This document shows positions 1 to 9,206 of a stretch of 57,288 nucleotides of DNA, in pieces. A program made the position numbers and the translations under genes. The DNA is from an uncultured Saprospiraceae bacterium (GTDB lineage Bacteria > Bacteroidota > Bacteroidia > Chitinophagales > Saprospiraceae), in the NCBI GenBank assembly GCA_937969415.1, contig CALBWK010000060.1, positions 1-57,288 of the forward strand, written 5' to 3'. Under the pieces are notes generated by a model, which made no database searches, was not told the origin of the DNA, and saw only the letters and a program-made list of their open reading frames with translations. How positions within the stretch are numbered: the stretch's first letter is position 1; each line of letters begins with the position of its first letter.

Positions 1-927
1 GCCCTAGATCAGGATACGCTAATTGTTACTGGTCTATATTTAAACAATTTACCTGACTCACGAGAAGAACATGAGCGGGGAGTTTTTATAGCCAAGATTG
101 ATAAGAATTATAATCTTGTAGATTATGACCTTATTGGGAAGGAGTATATGGGTAGTTCTATTACTGCACAGGGACACTTAGATGAGGATGGGTATGTGAT
201 TATCGGCTGTGGGGTCCTGGATAAACAGGACTATATAGACACAGGACTGACTAGGGGCTACTCTGTTATGATCAAGGTAGATCCTTCTACATATGAGGTA
301 TTATGGGAGACCCCCTTGGATTCTACAGTATTTACTAATTTCAGAGCACACGTCACAAAATTTGAAAACTCTCATCACTCTGATGGTTATGTATATGTGG
401 GCAGGGGTCGTGAAAGGCCTACTGGTGGTGCCCAGTCTTTGATCTATGGTAAGATCAGCAAAGATGGCCAACAGATTTGGCATCATGAGTTTTTTGATCC
501 CTATGCGAGTTCTATATCCGCTGTCGATGTATTAGCAACCTCAGATGGGCATTATACACTGACGGGTGCTCGTGTAGATAGGGGAGAAGGAGATGGCTTT
601 ACGACTTTTGTCCAGTTGATCTTGATGAAGTTTGATGAAGATGGTAATGTGGTCGAGATGACAACATCTACAAAGGATGAGCAGACTACTTCCTTTGCAG
701 TTGTACCTAATCCTGCACAAGACGAGGTCACTATCCAGACGGGTATCTCGCAAGAGAAGCTGGTCTATGTGGTGGATATGGCTGGGCAGCTGGTATTGTC
801 AGAGACTTGCCATACTGCAGATTGTACGCTGGATATCTCAGAGGTAGGCGCAGGCTCGTATACTGTCTTATTATCAGATAATAAGGGAGAGATGCTGGGT
901 CGTACACCCTTGGTGGTAAAGCGATAA
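1..927 (+). CDS. T9SS type A sorting domain protein (5' end outside window)
   Basis: The frame is open from the first base, so the gene begins upstream of the window; an internal ATG at 148 is not a likely start. The visible 308 residues read as a surface or secreted protein with beta-propeller-like strands (IYGKISKDGQQIW, ILMKFDEDGNVV), typical of delta-60-type repeats. The last ~80 residues form a type A Por secretion C-terminal domain: VVPNPAQDEVTI, then a VDMAGQ-type motif, ending in a basic VVKR. That domain directs export through the type IX secretion system and attachment to the surface. A hairpin with a T-run follows the stop. The substrate or role of the exported part is not recognisable. 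Confidence 0.8.
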   Translation, partial: ALDQDTLIVTGLYLNNLPDSREEHERGVFIAKIDKNYNLVDYDLIGKEYMGSSITAQGHLDEDGYVIIGCGVLDKQDYIDTGLTRGYSVMIKVDPSTYEVLWETPLDSTVFTNFRAHVTKFENSHHSDGYVYVGRGRERPTGGAQSLIYGKISKDGQQIWHHEFFDPYASSISAVDVLATSDGHYTLTGARVDRGEGDGFTTFVQLILMKFDEDGNVVEMTTSTKDEQTTSFAVVPNPAQDEVTIQTGISQEKLVYVVDMAGQLVLSETCHTADCTLDISEVGAGSYTVLLSDNKGEMLGRTPLVVKR

Positions 928-961
928 CTGACTGTAAAACACTAAAATATTAAATACATAG

Positions 962-998
962 AGCACTCGAGTCTACGGATTTCGGGTGTTTTTTTTGT
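962..998 (+). terminator. Rho-independent terminator of the T9SS cargo gene
   Basis: A stem formed by 962-970 and 982-990, with G-T wobbles, is followed by an eight-T tract. It lies 35 bases after the stop codon at 925-927. Confidence 0.65.
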
Positions 999-1185
999 TT
1001 AGATATGGGCTTAAATTTTTCATAAGTGGGATTTTACCAACCATCTTATATAACAACAATTTATCATATGTTGGCTTAGTATTTGCTTTGTTAGAGTTAA
1101 CAACCTGTAACTATCTATCATCTATCCTACACGGATGTGTAATGTAGAAGATGTTGTTATCGTTATACTGAAAACCTGAGAACCT

Positions 1186-2148
1186 ATGGCTACTACTATC
1201 CCTATTAGAAAGAAGAAGAAGCAAACAGAAAAGCAAGACAGCTTAGCCTTAAGTATCGTCATTCACTTATTGCTCTTGATGTTGATACTCTTTTCCTTGA
1301 TGTCAGCAGGAGAGAAGAAACCTAAGCCACCTCAATTTTCTGGTATCCAAGTCGCTCTAGGTACACCACTGGCTGAAATTAAAACGCAACACAAAAGCAG
1401 TGCTGCGGCCCCTACTGAAGAAAAAGAAGTGCAACCCCCCAAGTCACAACCCACTGCCAAAGCACAACCTGCTAAGGCAGCTCCACCAAAAAAATCTAAA
1501 GCACAACCACAGAAGGTTGTTTCAGAAACTGTAACAGAAAAGGCACCCATAGTGGCCGTCAAGAAAAAGTCTAAGTCAACAGATGAGGCCGTAGAAAAAC
1601 AAAAGGCTGAGAATGCCGCCAAAGCTGCTAAAGCCGCCAAAGAGAGAGCCGAAGCTGAGGCCAAAGAAGCTGCTGAAGCCGCAAAGAAAGCCGCAGAAGA
1701 GGAAGCCAAGCGAAAGGCCGCTGAAGAGGCCGCTAAGAAGGCTGCTGCCAAAAGTGCTGCCAAATCCAAGTTTAATAACATTATGCAGAATACAGATGCA
1801 GAACAAGGTGCAGCCTCGAAGGGCAATCCACTCGGCCACCCAGATGCCTCTGCACTCGAAGGCCTGTCTAAGGGTAAAGGTTCTGCTGGTGATGGTCTAG
1901 GCAATAGATCTTTATTGCATGCGCCGGAAATTAACGATAGTACTCAAAAACAAGGACGTGTGATCATCAATATCTGCGTTAATGGCAGCGGGAAAGTGAT
2001 GTCAGCAGAGTATACACAAAGAGGCTCTACGACAACAGATGCACATCTTATTAGATTGGCCACTAGTAGTGCTAAGAAATACAGATTCTCAGAGAGTCAA
2101 GTAGAAGAACAATGCGGTGAGGTGATCATTGATTTTAAGCTGAAATAA
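1186..2148 (+). CDS. TonB/TolA-like energy transducer
   Basis: A 320-residue protein with a basic N-terminus (RKKKK), one membrane span at about residues 20-41, and a long Ala/Lys/Glu-rich helical linker (about 80-200) expected to cross the periplasm. A C-terminal alpha/beta domain (about 255-320, starting GRVIINICVNGSG) resembles the TonB C-terminal fold. Proteins of this shape couple the proton motive force, through ExbB/ExbD, to outer-membrane receptors. The neighbouring exbBD genes common in Bacteroidota are not in the window. The low-complexity linker produces long antisense open frames that are not genes. The gene ends at a strong bidirectional terminator. TolA-like versus TonB-like cannot be decided from sequence alone. 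Confidence 0.75.
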   Translation: MATTIPIRKKKKQTEKQDSLALSIVIHLLLLMLILFSLMSAGEKKPKPPQFSGIQVALGTPLAEIKTQHKSSAAAPTEEKEVQPPKSQPTAKAQPAKAAPPKKSKAQPQKVVSETVTEKAPIVAVKKKSKSTDEAVEKQKAENAAKAAKAAKERAEAEAKEAAEAAKKAAEEEAKRKAAEEAAKKAAAKSAAKSKFNNIMQNTDAEQGAASKGNPLGHPDASALEGLSKGKGSAGDGLGNRSLLHAPEINDSTQKQGRVIINICVNGSGKVMSAEYTQRGSTTTDAHLIRLATSSAKKYRFSESQVEEQCGEVIIDFKLK

Positions 2149-2163
2149 AACATAGTCAACAAT

Positions 2164-2210
2164 AAAATAAAAGAGGGTTACAGTTTTTTACTGTAACCCT
2201 CTTTTATTTT
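2164..2210. terminator. Bidirectional terminator between convergent genes
   Basis: A perfect 20-bp inverted repeat (2164-2183 / 2191-2210) with a 7-base loop. A-rich and T-rich outer arms give a T-tract on either strand. It separates the rightward transducer gene from the leftward thioredoxin-like gene. Confidence 0.9.
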
Positions 2211-2226
2211 GCACTTTGTGTCTAGA

Positions 2227-2745
2227 CTAGTTGTCGTACTGATCTAAATCTACTTTCTTATAAGAATTAGAAGACACATACTTTAGCTCTTTCATCAATT
2301 CTGCTGGTTGCTTATAGCCAGGGGACAAGATGATTCTATTGAATTGCTCATCCAGTGTAACAAACGCTGGGAATCCCATTCGGCCATCGAGTAGAGCATA
2401 GGCAAGCTGATGCGTGCCATTTCTACCTTGATTGACGTGCTTAAATTCTGCGCCATTGAATTGGATAGATTCCTTCTGCTCAGCATTCAATTTTACAGCA
2501 TAGAACTTCTTATTGATTGTCTTGATAATGTCTTTATCTTGGAAGGTGCTCTTGTCCATTTTCTTACACCATCCACACCAGTCTGTATAGATATCGACGA
2601 ATATCTTCTTAGGTTTCTTTTGGTTGGCCGTATAGGCTTCCTCCCAAGTCATCCATTTGATGCCGTCTTTTTTAGATTTATCTGCAGACTGACCAAAGGC
2701 TACCACAGCGAAAAAGCAAAAAGCTATAGCTAGTATTTGTCTCAT
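2227..2745 (-). CDS. Exported thioredoxin-family protein (thioredoxin_7/DUF255 type)
   Basis: A 172-residue protein with a signal peptide (about 1-19, cleavage near AFGQS) and a thioredoxin fold. The redox pair is C57-G-W-C60 in DWCGWCKKM, and a cis-Pro lies in GFPAFV. It probably acts in the periplasm as a disulfide reductase or isomerase. WCGWCKKMD is typical of the thioredoxin_7 group found in many Bacteroidota. It is monocistronic, convergent with the TonB-like gene across the terminator. A TATCTTTA sequence at 2780-2773 on this strand may be its -7 box. Confidence 0.85.
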   Translation of the reverse strand: MRQILAIAFCFFAVVAFGQSADKSKKDGIKWMTWEEAYTANQKKPKKIFVDIYTDWCGWCKKMDKSTFQDKDIIKTINKKFYAVKLNAEQKESIQFNGAEFKHVNQGRNGTHQLAYALLDGRMGFPAFVTLDEQFNRIILSPGYKQPAELMKELKYVSSNSYKKVDLDQYDN

Positions 2746-2878
2746 ATTTAAAGTTCTTTGAATAATAAACGCTAAAGATAGCGCATCCTCAATAAGTTGT
2801 TTGTTAATCTATACTTAATAGGTAGCTAGTAAAATGGCGATTAAGGCCGAAATGCTAATTAGTGACAAGTGATTGGCA

Positions 2879-2911
2879 TTGTACCATATTGGGAACTAAT
2901 GACTATCTTTA
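2879..2911 (+). promoter_or_regulatory. Possible promoter of higBA
   Basis: TTG at 2879-2881 lies 22 bases before TATCTTTA at 2904-2911, which matches the Bacteroidota -7 consensus TAnnTTTG except at the last base. It ends 14 bases upstream of the toxin start. Weak, by inspection only. Confidence 0.3.
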
Positions 2912-2925
2912 TCTGTAAAAGGTAA

Positions 2926-3219
2926 TTGAGGGTTATTGCCAAGAAAATATTAAGAGAATATTGGGAGAAATACCCTGATACAGAGCAGCAGCTAAAATCT
3001 TGGTATCAAGAGACAACTAAAGGTAGTTGGACAGATCCTAATTTTGTAAAAGATCAATTTCCCAATGCGCGGTTAGTCCCTAATAACCGTGTAATATTCA
3101 ATATAAAGGGAAATCAATATAGACTAGTAGTTCGAGTAAATTATAAGTATCAGATGGTATATGTCAGATTTATAGGCACTCATAAGGAATATGACAAGAT
3201 AGACGCTAAGACAATATGA
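2926..3219 (+). CDS. higB: HigB-type mRNA interferase toxin
   Basis: A 97-residue RelE/HigB-fold toxin expected to cut mRNA on the ribosome. The N-terminus MRVIAKKILREYWEKYPD closely follows the HigB family pattern, and the middle carries a typical RVVFNIxGNxYRLVV-type strand (here RVIFNIKGNQYRLVV). The family N-terminus makes the TTG at 2926 the natural start; no ATG serves. As is usual for HigBA, the toxin comes first, and it overlaps the antitoxin by four bases (ATGA). This arrangement normally means translational coupling and antitoxin repression of the shared promoter. Confidence 0.88.
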   Translation: MRVIAKKILREYWEKYPDTEQQLKSWYQETTKGSWTDPNFVKDQFPNARLVPNNRVIFNIKGNQYRLVVRVNYKYQMVYVRFIGTHKEYDKIDAKTI

Positions 3220-3572
3220 AGCTAAAGATTATAAAAACAGAAAAGGAATACGAACTAGCCCTCCAAAGGCTTGACGAGATATTTGATGCTAAACCGAATA
3301 CAAAAGAAGGAGATGAATTAGAGCTTTTAGCTTTGATAATTGAAGAGTATGAAGACAAAAATTATGAGATAGCTCCTCCAGATCCTATTGAAGCAATAAA
3401 GTTTAGAATGGAACAGATGAATATGAATCAATCTGATTTAGCTACAATTTTAGGTCACAAAAGCCGTGCTAGTGAAATTCTGAATAGAAAAAGAAAGTTG
3501 ACACTTGAGATGATACGGAAGCTGAGCAAACAGCTAAATATTTCAAGTGAAGTTTTAGTACAAGAATATTAG
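3216..3572 (+). CDS. higA: HigA-type antitoxin with helix-turn-helix
   Basis: A 118-residue partner of the HigB-type toxin. The N-terminal ~45 residues are acidic (EGDELELLALIIEEYED) and probably bind toxin. The C-terminal part (about 57-115) is an XRE/HTH_3 DNA-binding domain with MNQSDLATILGHKSRASEILN as the helix-turn-helix. The start overlaps the toxin stop. It is expected to neutralise HigB and repress the pair. The next gene, tag, begins 7 bases after the stop and may be read through from the same promoter. Confidence 0.9.
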   Translation: MKLKIIKTEKEYELALQRLDEIFDAKPNTKEGDELELLALIIEEYEDKNYEIAPPDPIEAIKFRMEQMNMNQSDLATILGHKSRASEILNRKRKLTLEMIRKLSKQLNISSEVLVQEY

Positions 3573-3579
3573 CAGAGCT

Positions 3580-4137
3580 ATGACCGACAAATCAAGATGC
3601 GGCTGGTGCCTCAAAGACGACCTATACAAACGTTATCACGATGAGGTATGGGGAGTGCCTGTTTTTGATGATAAGACCCTTTTTGCCTTTCTCAATCTGG
3701 AAGGGGCACAGGCAGGACTTAGTTGGTATACCATCCTTAAGAAAGAAGAAGGCTATCGCAAGGCCTTTCTCAACTGGGATATCAAGGCCATATCAAAAAT
3801 GGGGGAAAAAGATGTGCTTCGTCTTAAGGAGAACCCTGAGATTGTCCGCAATACACTCAAGATCAAGGCTGTCATCACCAATGCACAAGCTTACCTCGAA
3901 CTCAAAAAAACAACATCTCTTTCAGATTACCTATGGGCCTATGTCGATGGCCAACCGCTTATCAATCAATGGAAGACTTTAGATCAGATTCCAGCAGAGA
4001 CAGAACTCTCCAAGCAAATCTCTAAAGACTTAAAAAAGAAAGGATTCAAGTTTGTCGGACCGACTATTATCTATGCTTTTATGCAAGCTGTGGGTATGGT
4101 AGATGATCACCTTACTACCTGTTGGAAGCGGGCTTAG
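3580..4137 (+). CDS. tag: DNA-3-methyladenine glycosylase I
   Basis: A 185-residue base-excision repair enzyme that removes 3-methyladenine from DNA. The family zinc ligands are visible by position: C7 and H20 at the N-terminus (CGWC...RYHDEVWG) and H177 and C181 at the C-terminus (DDHLTTCW). GAQAGLSWYTIL and FVGPTIIYAFMQAVGMVDDH are Tag signatures. The length is normal for the family. It starts 7 bases after higA. Its 3' end overlaps the 3' end of the convergent phosphatase gene by 23 bases. Confidence 0.95.
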   Translation: MTDKSRCGWCLKDDLYKRYHDEVWGVPVFDDKTLFAFLNLEGAQAGLSWYTILKKEEGYRKAFLNWDIKAISKMGEKDVLRLKENPEIVRNTLKIKAVITNAQAYLELKKTTSLSDYLWAYVDGQPLINQWKTLDQIPAETELSKQISKDLKKKGFKFVGPTIIYAFMQAVGMVDDHLTTCWKRA

Positions 4138-5263
4138 CGGGCCACCCGAAAGCTGCACGCATCTTATAGTAGATGTCGTAATTCTCATAGATTCCAGCAA
4201 AGTCTTCTGCTCCAGGCCCTTTAGCAAAGACAGGGATAAAATCTCCCGTATGCTTCTTGGATGTAAAGTTGGTAATCAGATTATCTATAGTAGCCTCGTG
4301 ATGTACGGCATAGCCGCCTGTCTCATGATCTGCAGTTACAATTACTAACGTCTCTCCGTCTTGCTCTGCCCAGTCAAGGACCTTACCGATAACACGATCA
4401 AATTCCTTAAACTCATCGATGATGTAATCAGACTCATTGGCGTGGCCGCCCCAGTCTATTTGCGAGCTTTCTATCATCAAGAAAAAGCCTCTATCCTCGA
4501 CATCATTATTGAGGAAGTTGACGGCCGTCATAGACATATCTTCAAAATAATCTCTGCCTTGGCTTCTCGGTAGGGGGTCTTTATTTGAGCTGAGGTAGCC
4601 AAACTTCTCTGCATTCTCCATACGCATTTTGACATCTGCATAATCATTAAGGAAAGTCTCGATGACATAGCCTTTGGCTTCCATTTCTTTAATAAGATTG
4701 CGCTCATCTTCTCTTAAGTCAAAAAACTGCTTCCCACCTCCTGCAAAGAAATCTATCTCTGTAGCCAGAAAGTCTTCTGCGATCTCTTCGTAAGCTCGTC
4801 TGTTGACATTATGAGCTATAAAAGAAGCAGGTGTGGCGTGCACGATAGTTGAGGTCGCGACCAGACCTGTACGCAGATTTTTTGTTTCCGCTTCTTCTAA
4901 TATGCTTGTAACAGGAATACTGTCTTTATCGACACCGATCGCTTTGTTAAATGTCTTGACACCACAGGCAAAGGCGGTGGCTGCAGCTGCAGAGTCTGTA
5001 ACCAAATGGCTAGACGCTGTTGGCTTGTGAATGCCAATAACAGGAAACCGCTCAAGATTCGTCTTGTTATTGCTGGCGTAGGTACCTGCAGATATTTGTC
5101 CCATACCCATACCGTCTCCGATGAGGAGGATGATATTCTTGGCCGTAGGTTTTTTTAGCTCTCGTGGAGCGAGCACTTCTTTCTCGATATAAATGGTTTC
5201 TGGTTGTGTGGTTTTACAAGCGCAGAATTGGAGAATAATAACGAGTATAAGGAGGTTTCTCAT
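4115..5263 (-). CDS. Alkaline phosphatase (PhoA family), probable lipoprotein
   Basis: A 382-residue metallophosphatase. A short hydrophobic leader ends in FCAC, so C16 is a plausible lipidation site. The metal and nucleophile motifs are clear: IGDGMG (D50) and VTDSAAAATAF with S91 as nucleophile. Further metal ligands are likely in SSQIDWGGHAN and TADHETGGYA. It would release phosphate from organic esters in the periplasm or at the outer membrane. It is the last gene of a leftward run with the TPR membrane protein and dprA (10-base gap), an unusual partnership that need not be functional. Confidence 0.9.
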   Translation of the reverse strand: MRNLLILVIILQFCACKTTQPETIYIEKEVLAPRELKKPTAKNIILLIGDGMGMGQISAGTYASNNKTNLERFPVIGIHKPTASSHLVTDSAAAATAFACGVKTFNKAIGVDKDSIPVTSILEEAETKNLRTGLVATSTIVHATPASFIAHNVNRRAYEEIAEDFLATEIDFFAGGGKQFFDLREDERNLIKEMEAKGYVIETFLNDYADVKMRMENAEKFGYLSSNKDPLPRSQGRDYFEDMSMTAVNFLNNDVEDRGFFLMIESSQIDWGGHANESDYIIDEFKEFDRVIGKVLDWAEQDGETLVIVTADHETGGYAVHHEATIDNLITNFTSKKHTGDFIPVFAKGPGAEDFAGIYENYDIYYKMRAAFGWPAKPASNR

Positions 5264-5273
5264 AAGTGTACTT

Positions 5274-6377
5274 CTAGCGTGCCAAGATATACTTTTTGCC
5301 GGGGAGCGGCTTTACTAATCCTTTGAATTCCAGTGTTAACAGGGTGGTAGTCAAGAGAGCAAGCGGAATCTTGGTCTTGTAGTGCAAGCTGTCTAGCCCT
5401 ATATTGGGTTCATCTTTGATGTATTGCATCAATTTTCTCTCATCTTCATCTATATCCACCACCAGTTGCATTTGGACGCCTTTAGTGGCGCGGTCCCATC
5501 TCATAATGTCAGCAATATCTTCAGCTGAGGAGCAGAGGTGTGCTTTGTGATGTTTGATGAGATTATTGCAGCCTTCAGACATCTTGTCGCCCACTCTTCC
5601 CGGGATAGCAAAGACATCTTTATTGTACTCGTTAGCATATTCAGCCGTAATAATCGAACCACCTTTTTCGGCCGATTCTACGATGACGACTACATCGGAC
5701 ATCCCTGCTATGACTCTGTTCCTTCTAGGAAAATTTTCTCTTTTGGGTTGAGTATCCATTGCATATTCTGAGAGGACGCCTCCCTTAGCTTGCATCTTAG
5801 TGGCTAGCGACTTATTGGTTGCGGGATAGATCCTATTGATGCCATTGCCAAGGATACCTATAGTAGGCACACCTAGCTCTACAGCTTTTCGGTGGGCAAT
5901 AGTATCGACGCCATAAGCCAACCCTGAGATAATTGTACAATTATATGGTGCAAGGCCTTCGACTAGTTTTTCGCACTCTACAATTCCATAAGAAGTGATC
6001 TTACGAGTGCCGACGATGGCTACACATCGGGATGCATCAAGTTGCATATCTCCTCTGGCGTAGAGTGTCAGTGGTGCATCTTGATAGTGTTTTAGCTTGG
6101 TAGGGTAGCCTTCATCTAAGTAGAAGAGGACACGTATATCTTTGCCGTCTAATTTTTTGAGCTCGGCCTCTGCTATTTTTAGAGCCTTTTGGAGTCCGTT
6201 GATTATGTCATTGGCTTTTGATTCGCCGATACCGGGTATGGTGGTGAGTCTAGATTTTTTTGTTGTGAAAACCTCCTTAAGTCCTCCACAATAGGATATT
6301 AGATTTCTTGCGGTTACAGCCCCGATATTGGGGATGAAGTTGAGGGCTAGCTTCTCTAATTCCATTCCTTCCATCAT
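5274..6377 (-). CDS. dprA: DNA-processing protein DprA
   Basis: A 367-residue protein that binds incoming single-stranded DNA and loads RecA in natural transformation. An N-terminal helix-hairpin-helix region (about 8-65, IPGIGESKAND) is followed by the SMF Rossmann domain (about 75-285) with VGTRKITSYG, SGLAYGVDTIAH, GILGNGINRIYP and RNRVIAG motifs. A C-terminal winged-helix domain (about 300-367) completes it. The start overlaps the stop of the upstream TPR gene by four bases. With comEC and a comEA-like gene further along, the organism looks equipped for DNA uptake. Confidence 0.95.
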   Translation of the reverse strand: MMEGMELEKLALNFIPNIGAVTARNLISYCGGLKEVFTTKKSRLTTIPGIGESKANDIINGLQKALKIAEAELKKLDGKDIRVLFYLDEGYPTKLKHYQDAPLTLYARGDMQLDASRCVAIVGTRKITSYGIVECEKLVEGLAPYNCTIISGLAYGVDTIAHRKAVELGVPTIGILGNGINRIYPATNKSLATKMQAKGGVLSEYAMDTQPKRENFPRRNRVIAGMSDVVVIVESAEKGGSIITAEYANEYNKDVFAIPGRVGDKMSEGCNNLIKHHKAHLCSSAEDIADIMRWDRATKGVQMQLVVDIDEDERKLMQYIKDEPNIGLDSLHYKTKIPLALLTTTLLTLEFKGLVKPLPGKKYILAR

Positions 6378-8338
6378 CGGTAATTTTCTGCGTCCTGAGG
6401 TCTGCCGAGGCCGATATATGCCTTTCGTATAAGTCTTCTTATTTCAGGATCATTGGGGTCGACCTCCATTGCCAACTGTAAGTATGAGATAGCCCAATCA
6501 TAACGCTGATGATTGTCTATAAGTCCGTTTGCTAGATCAGCATAGAACTTTAGCATCTTGTTTTTATCTTCTCTATTGTTGATGTATTCTAGGTATTGCT
6601 TGAGGAAACCGATATCTGGCCTGATGGTGCCTGCTTCAAGAAAAGTATTGAGCAGCGGATCTAGTTGCCTATTCATTTTGTGGAGCTCTGCGGCGACACC
6701 TACTTTCATTAGGTTTCCATTGTAATAGGTAGGGTGGATTTCTGTGGCTTTGGCAGCGTAAGGTTCTGCTCGTTGTAATAGATTCAGCTTAGTGGCATTG
6801 TCTTTTGTGGTTTTGTATTCATTAAAAAGCGCTGTGGCCATAAAGCTATTGGAACGGGCACTATTCTTTGATACTTTGATGGCGGCAGAGTTTAAGGCTA
6901 GCTCTGACTCCCAGACAGGTACACGATTAAGTGTGATAAAGCAATAGGCGACTAGGATAAGACCAGCAAGTATCATAGCCGGAACCTTTTGATTTTTATC
7001 CTTCAGCCAGAGGATACCTTTCGCTAACAAGAGACAAGTTGCCAATGAAGCAGCGAAAGCAAATCGCTCATTCATAAAGGTACCTAGACTGATGACGATG
7101 TTGGATACTATCGACATCGCCGCGAAATAATACCCTATAGCAAAGGTGATGAGTTTGTTCTTTTTCCAAAAATAGAACATACATCCTAGTAAGGCTAAAT
7201 GCAAAAAGATAGAGAACAAGACTTGCCAATCACCGAAAGTCGAAATTGGGATATGGTATGGGTAGTAGTCATGGGTCAGAGGGTAGGGTATAAGGTTGAG
7301 TTTGAGATAGTAGACAAGGGTATAAAAGATGGTCCCATATTTTTCTACTCCTGACATTCCTGCAAAGGAGTTATTCATTATGTCAGTGGACGGTGCCTTG
7401 TCCAAAAGAAATCCGATAACCTGAAATCTAAGAACGAGATAGAGTATTGCTGCAATAAGGAGGGTTGCAAAGACTAGTGTATTTTTCTTGCCTGCACCTT
7501 TTCTAAATAGCATTATACCAAAAGGAATAATAGCTAGAAAGGTCAAGGTGTTTTCCTTAGCGAGTAGACCTAAAAAGAATAGGAGAGCACCCGAGAGTAG
7601 CCATCCTGCTTTGTTAGTGTCGACATACTTAAGTGCCGAGTGAAAAGTCGCCATACTTAAGAGTAAGGATAAGATTTCATCTCGGCCTTTTACATTGGCG
7701 ACAGCTTCTACATGTAGCGGGTGGACTATATAAATCAGCGCAGTAACGAATGCTATGCCAAGGAACCATTTTTCTTCGTCATTAGATTTTCGGTTGAGCA
7801 AGCGGCGCATTGTTATAAAGATGCACCACCCACATAAAGCGTAGAGTAGAATATTGATGGCGTGACTAGCTGTTGCGTTAGGTGCTATGTAATCCAAGCC
7901 TTGGGTAAGAGCGGTTGATTTCTTGTCTGGATTAGGATCTAGGTTTCTTTGAGTACCCTTTGTGCCAAAAACTTGATTTTCAAGATTATAGCTTATCAGC
8001 GACAAGGGCCTGTACCTAGAGCCTTGCACGAGATTTTTTTCTTCTCCAAAGTAACCTGTAAAGCTTTCCTTCAGAAGAATGTTTTTGAGTCCTCCATTAC
8101 CGGCAGTGACAAAATCGTTTTCTGTATAGACGAGTTTGTCATCTAAGACATAGCCAAAATTTAGGGATTTGGAATACAATAGAAATGATAGCCCTATAAT
8201 AACCAACAGGGCTAGGCCTTTTTGTAGGGATGCCAAAGGCGTATATTTCCAGGATTTGTTATGAGACTTTTGCTGTTGTGGAGCAGGGTTATGCTCTACA
8301 ATATTTTCTCTTTTCTTGTTTTTCTTCTTTTTGGCCAT
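6374..8338 (-). CDS. TMTC-like membrane protein with TPR repeats
   Basis: A 654-residue protein with a very basic N-terminus (MAKKKKNKKR), then about ten or more membrane spans (about 38-480), then a helical TPR region (about 490-654, ending in PNDPEIRRLIRKAYIGLGRPQDA). The loop after the first span has YVLDDKLVYTEND and YRPLSLISYNLEN, which resemble the DD-containing first loop of GT-C O-mannosyltransferase-like proteins (TMTC/DUF1736 group). It may glycosylate exported proteins or glycans; this is inference from topology. It is the first gene of the leftward run leading to dprA. Confidence 0.65.
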   Translation of the reverse strand: MAKKKKNKKRENIVEHNPAPQQQKSHNKSWKYTPLASLQKGLALLVIIGLSFLLYSKSLNFGYVLDDKLVYTENDFVTAGNGGLKNILLKESFTGYFGEEKNLVQGSRYRPLSLISYNLENQVFGTKGTQRNLDPNPDKKSTALTQGLDYIAPNATASHAINILLYALCGWCIFITMRRLLNRKSNDEEKWFLGIAFVTALIYIVHPLHVEAVANVKGRDEILSLLLSMATFHSALKYVDTNKAGWLLSGALLFFLGLLAKENTLTFLAIIPFGIMLFRKGAGKKNTLVFATLLIAAILYLVLRFQVIGFLLDKAPSTDIMNNSFAGMSGVEKYGTIFYTLVYYLKLNLIPYPLTHDYYPYHIPISTFGDWQVLFSIFLHLALLGCMFYFWKKNKLITFAIGYYFAAMSIVSNIVISLGTFMNERFAFAASLATCLLLAKGILWLKDKNQKVPAMILAGLILVAYCFITLNRVPVWESELALNSAAIKVSKNSARSNSFMATALFNEYKTTKDNATKLNLLQRAEPYAAKATEIHPTYYNGNLMKVGVAAELHKMNRQLDPLLNTFLEAGTIRPDIGFLKQYLEYINNREDKNKMLKFYADLANGLIDNHQRYDWAISYLQLAMEVDPNDPEIRRLIRKAYIGLGRPQDAENYR

Positions 8339-8452
8339 CCGCTCTTAGACTCTTTTATTGACCTTTAAAATATCTTGTTTTTCGGTAGTAACAAAAGTTT
8401 GTTGGGTGTAGGGATTTGACTTTATCTCAGACTTCTGTAAGTTGCACTACAT

Positions 8453-9172
8453 ATGAAGATTTCTTTAATATCAATTCGTTGCTTATTGCTTGTTTTGACG
8501 GTGGTATTCGTTGGAACCACAGCGAGTAGTCAATTCAATGTCAAGGTGGGATATAATATTGGCCTTGCTTCACCAGATATCAACAATCAGATTCTAGATA
8601 CTTTCAATCTAGCTCAGATGCTCAATTATGATGAGTACAATGAGATGCCTCCGGTGAGAGTGATGCACGGTGTTAGTTTGGGCTTGCGGCAGGGCTTTTC
8701 ATTTGGGGCAGTTACAGTAGATTGGGAGAATCTGAGCCGATCTGTAACTTCAGTAGGCATTACGCGATTGCCCTTGCCTGCGCAACCTATATCAGAGACC
8801 ATCGAACTGACCTACACCTTAAATATGCTGATGGTTGGCCTCGAGACACGTTATGGGCGACTAGGCTTGGGTAGTGCTCTAGGACGCAACTTTGTTTCTA
8901 TAACAAGAGAGACGGCCCAAGGAGAAGATTTTTCACTTCTTAGTTCTTCGCAGGGGACGACCAGTCAGAACTTTGCTAGATTCCATTTTTCGCTGAATTT
9001 TTCTGGTAGTCCGACGGTAGCTTTTGCACTCAAGCCTTTCATACAGATTCCTCTATCTAAGGTAGACCTTAGCTCTGTTGCCACCGAGTTGGGTATCAAC
9101 AAGGTAGAGACCTCAGAGAGCTTTCCTCTCATCGGCTTGTCTTTTTCATTTTATAATGGAAGACAAGACTAA
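8453..9172 (+). CDS. Outer-membrane beta-barrel protein (PorT-like size)
   Basis: A 239-residue protein with a signal peptide (about 1-26, ending TTASSQ), then alternating hydrophobic strands ending in an aromatic residue (LSFSFYNG), as in small outer-membrane barrels. The start FNVKVGYNIGLA and length recall the outer-membrane beta-barrel/PorT-like family in Bacteroidota, but no decisive motif is seen. It is divergent from the TPR/dprA run and convergent with sucA, with 34 bases between stops. Confidence 0.6.
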   Translation: MKISLISIRCLLLVLTVVFVGTTASSQFNVKVGYNIGLASPDINNQILDTFNLAQMLNYDEYNEMPPVRVMHGVSLGLRQGFSFGAVTVDWENLSRSVTSVGITRLPLPAQPISETIELTYTLNMLMVGLETRYGRLGLGSALGRNFVSITRETAQGEDFSLLSSSQGTTSQNFARFHFSLNFSGSPTVAFALKPFIQIPLSKVDLSSVATELGINKVETSESFPLIGLSFSFYNGRQD

Positions 9173-9206
9173 AGTCTGACCCCATCTAGAAAAACTAGTT
9201 GTGGTG

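Noticed and set aside
1332-1904. 190-codon leftward frame antisense to the TonB/TolA-like gene
   Set aside because: It is an artefact of the Ala/Lys-rich linker; the protein would be Ala/Ser/Leu low complexity.
4115-4137. Overlap of tag and phosphatase 3' ends as a frameshift or pseudogene sign
   Set aside because: Both proteins end with intact family C-termini (Tag zinc ligands complete), so the 23-base convergent overlap is ordinary.
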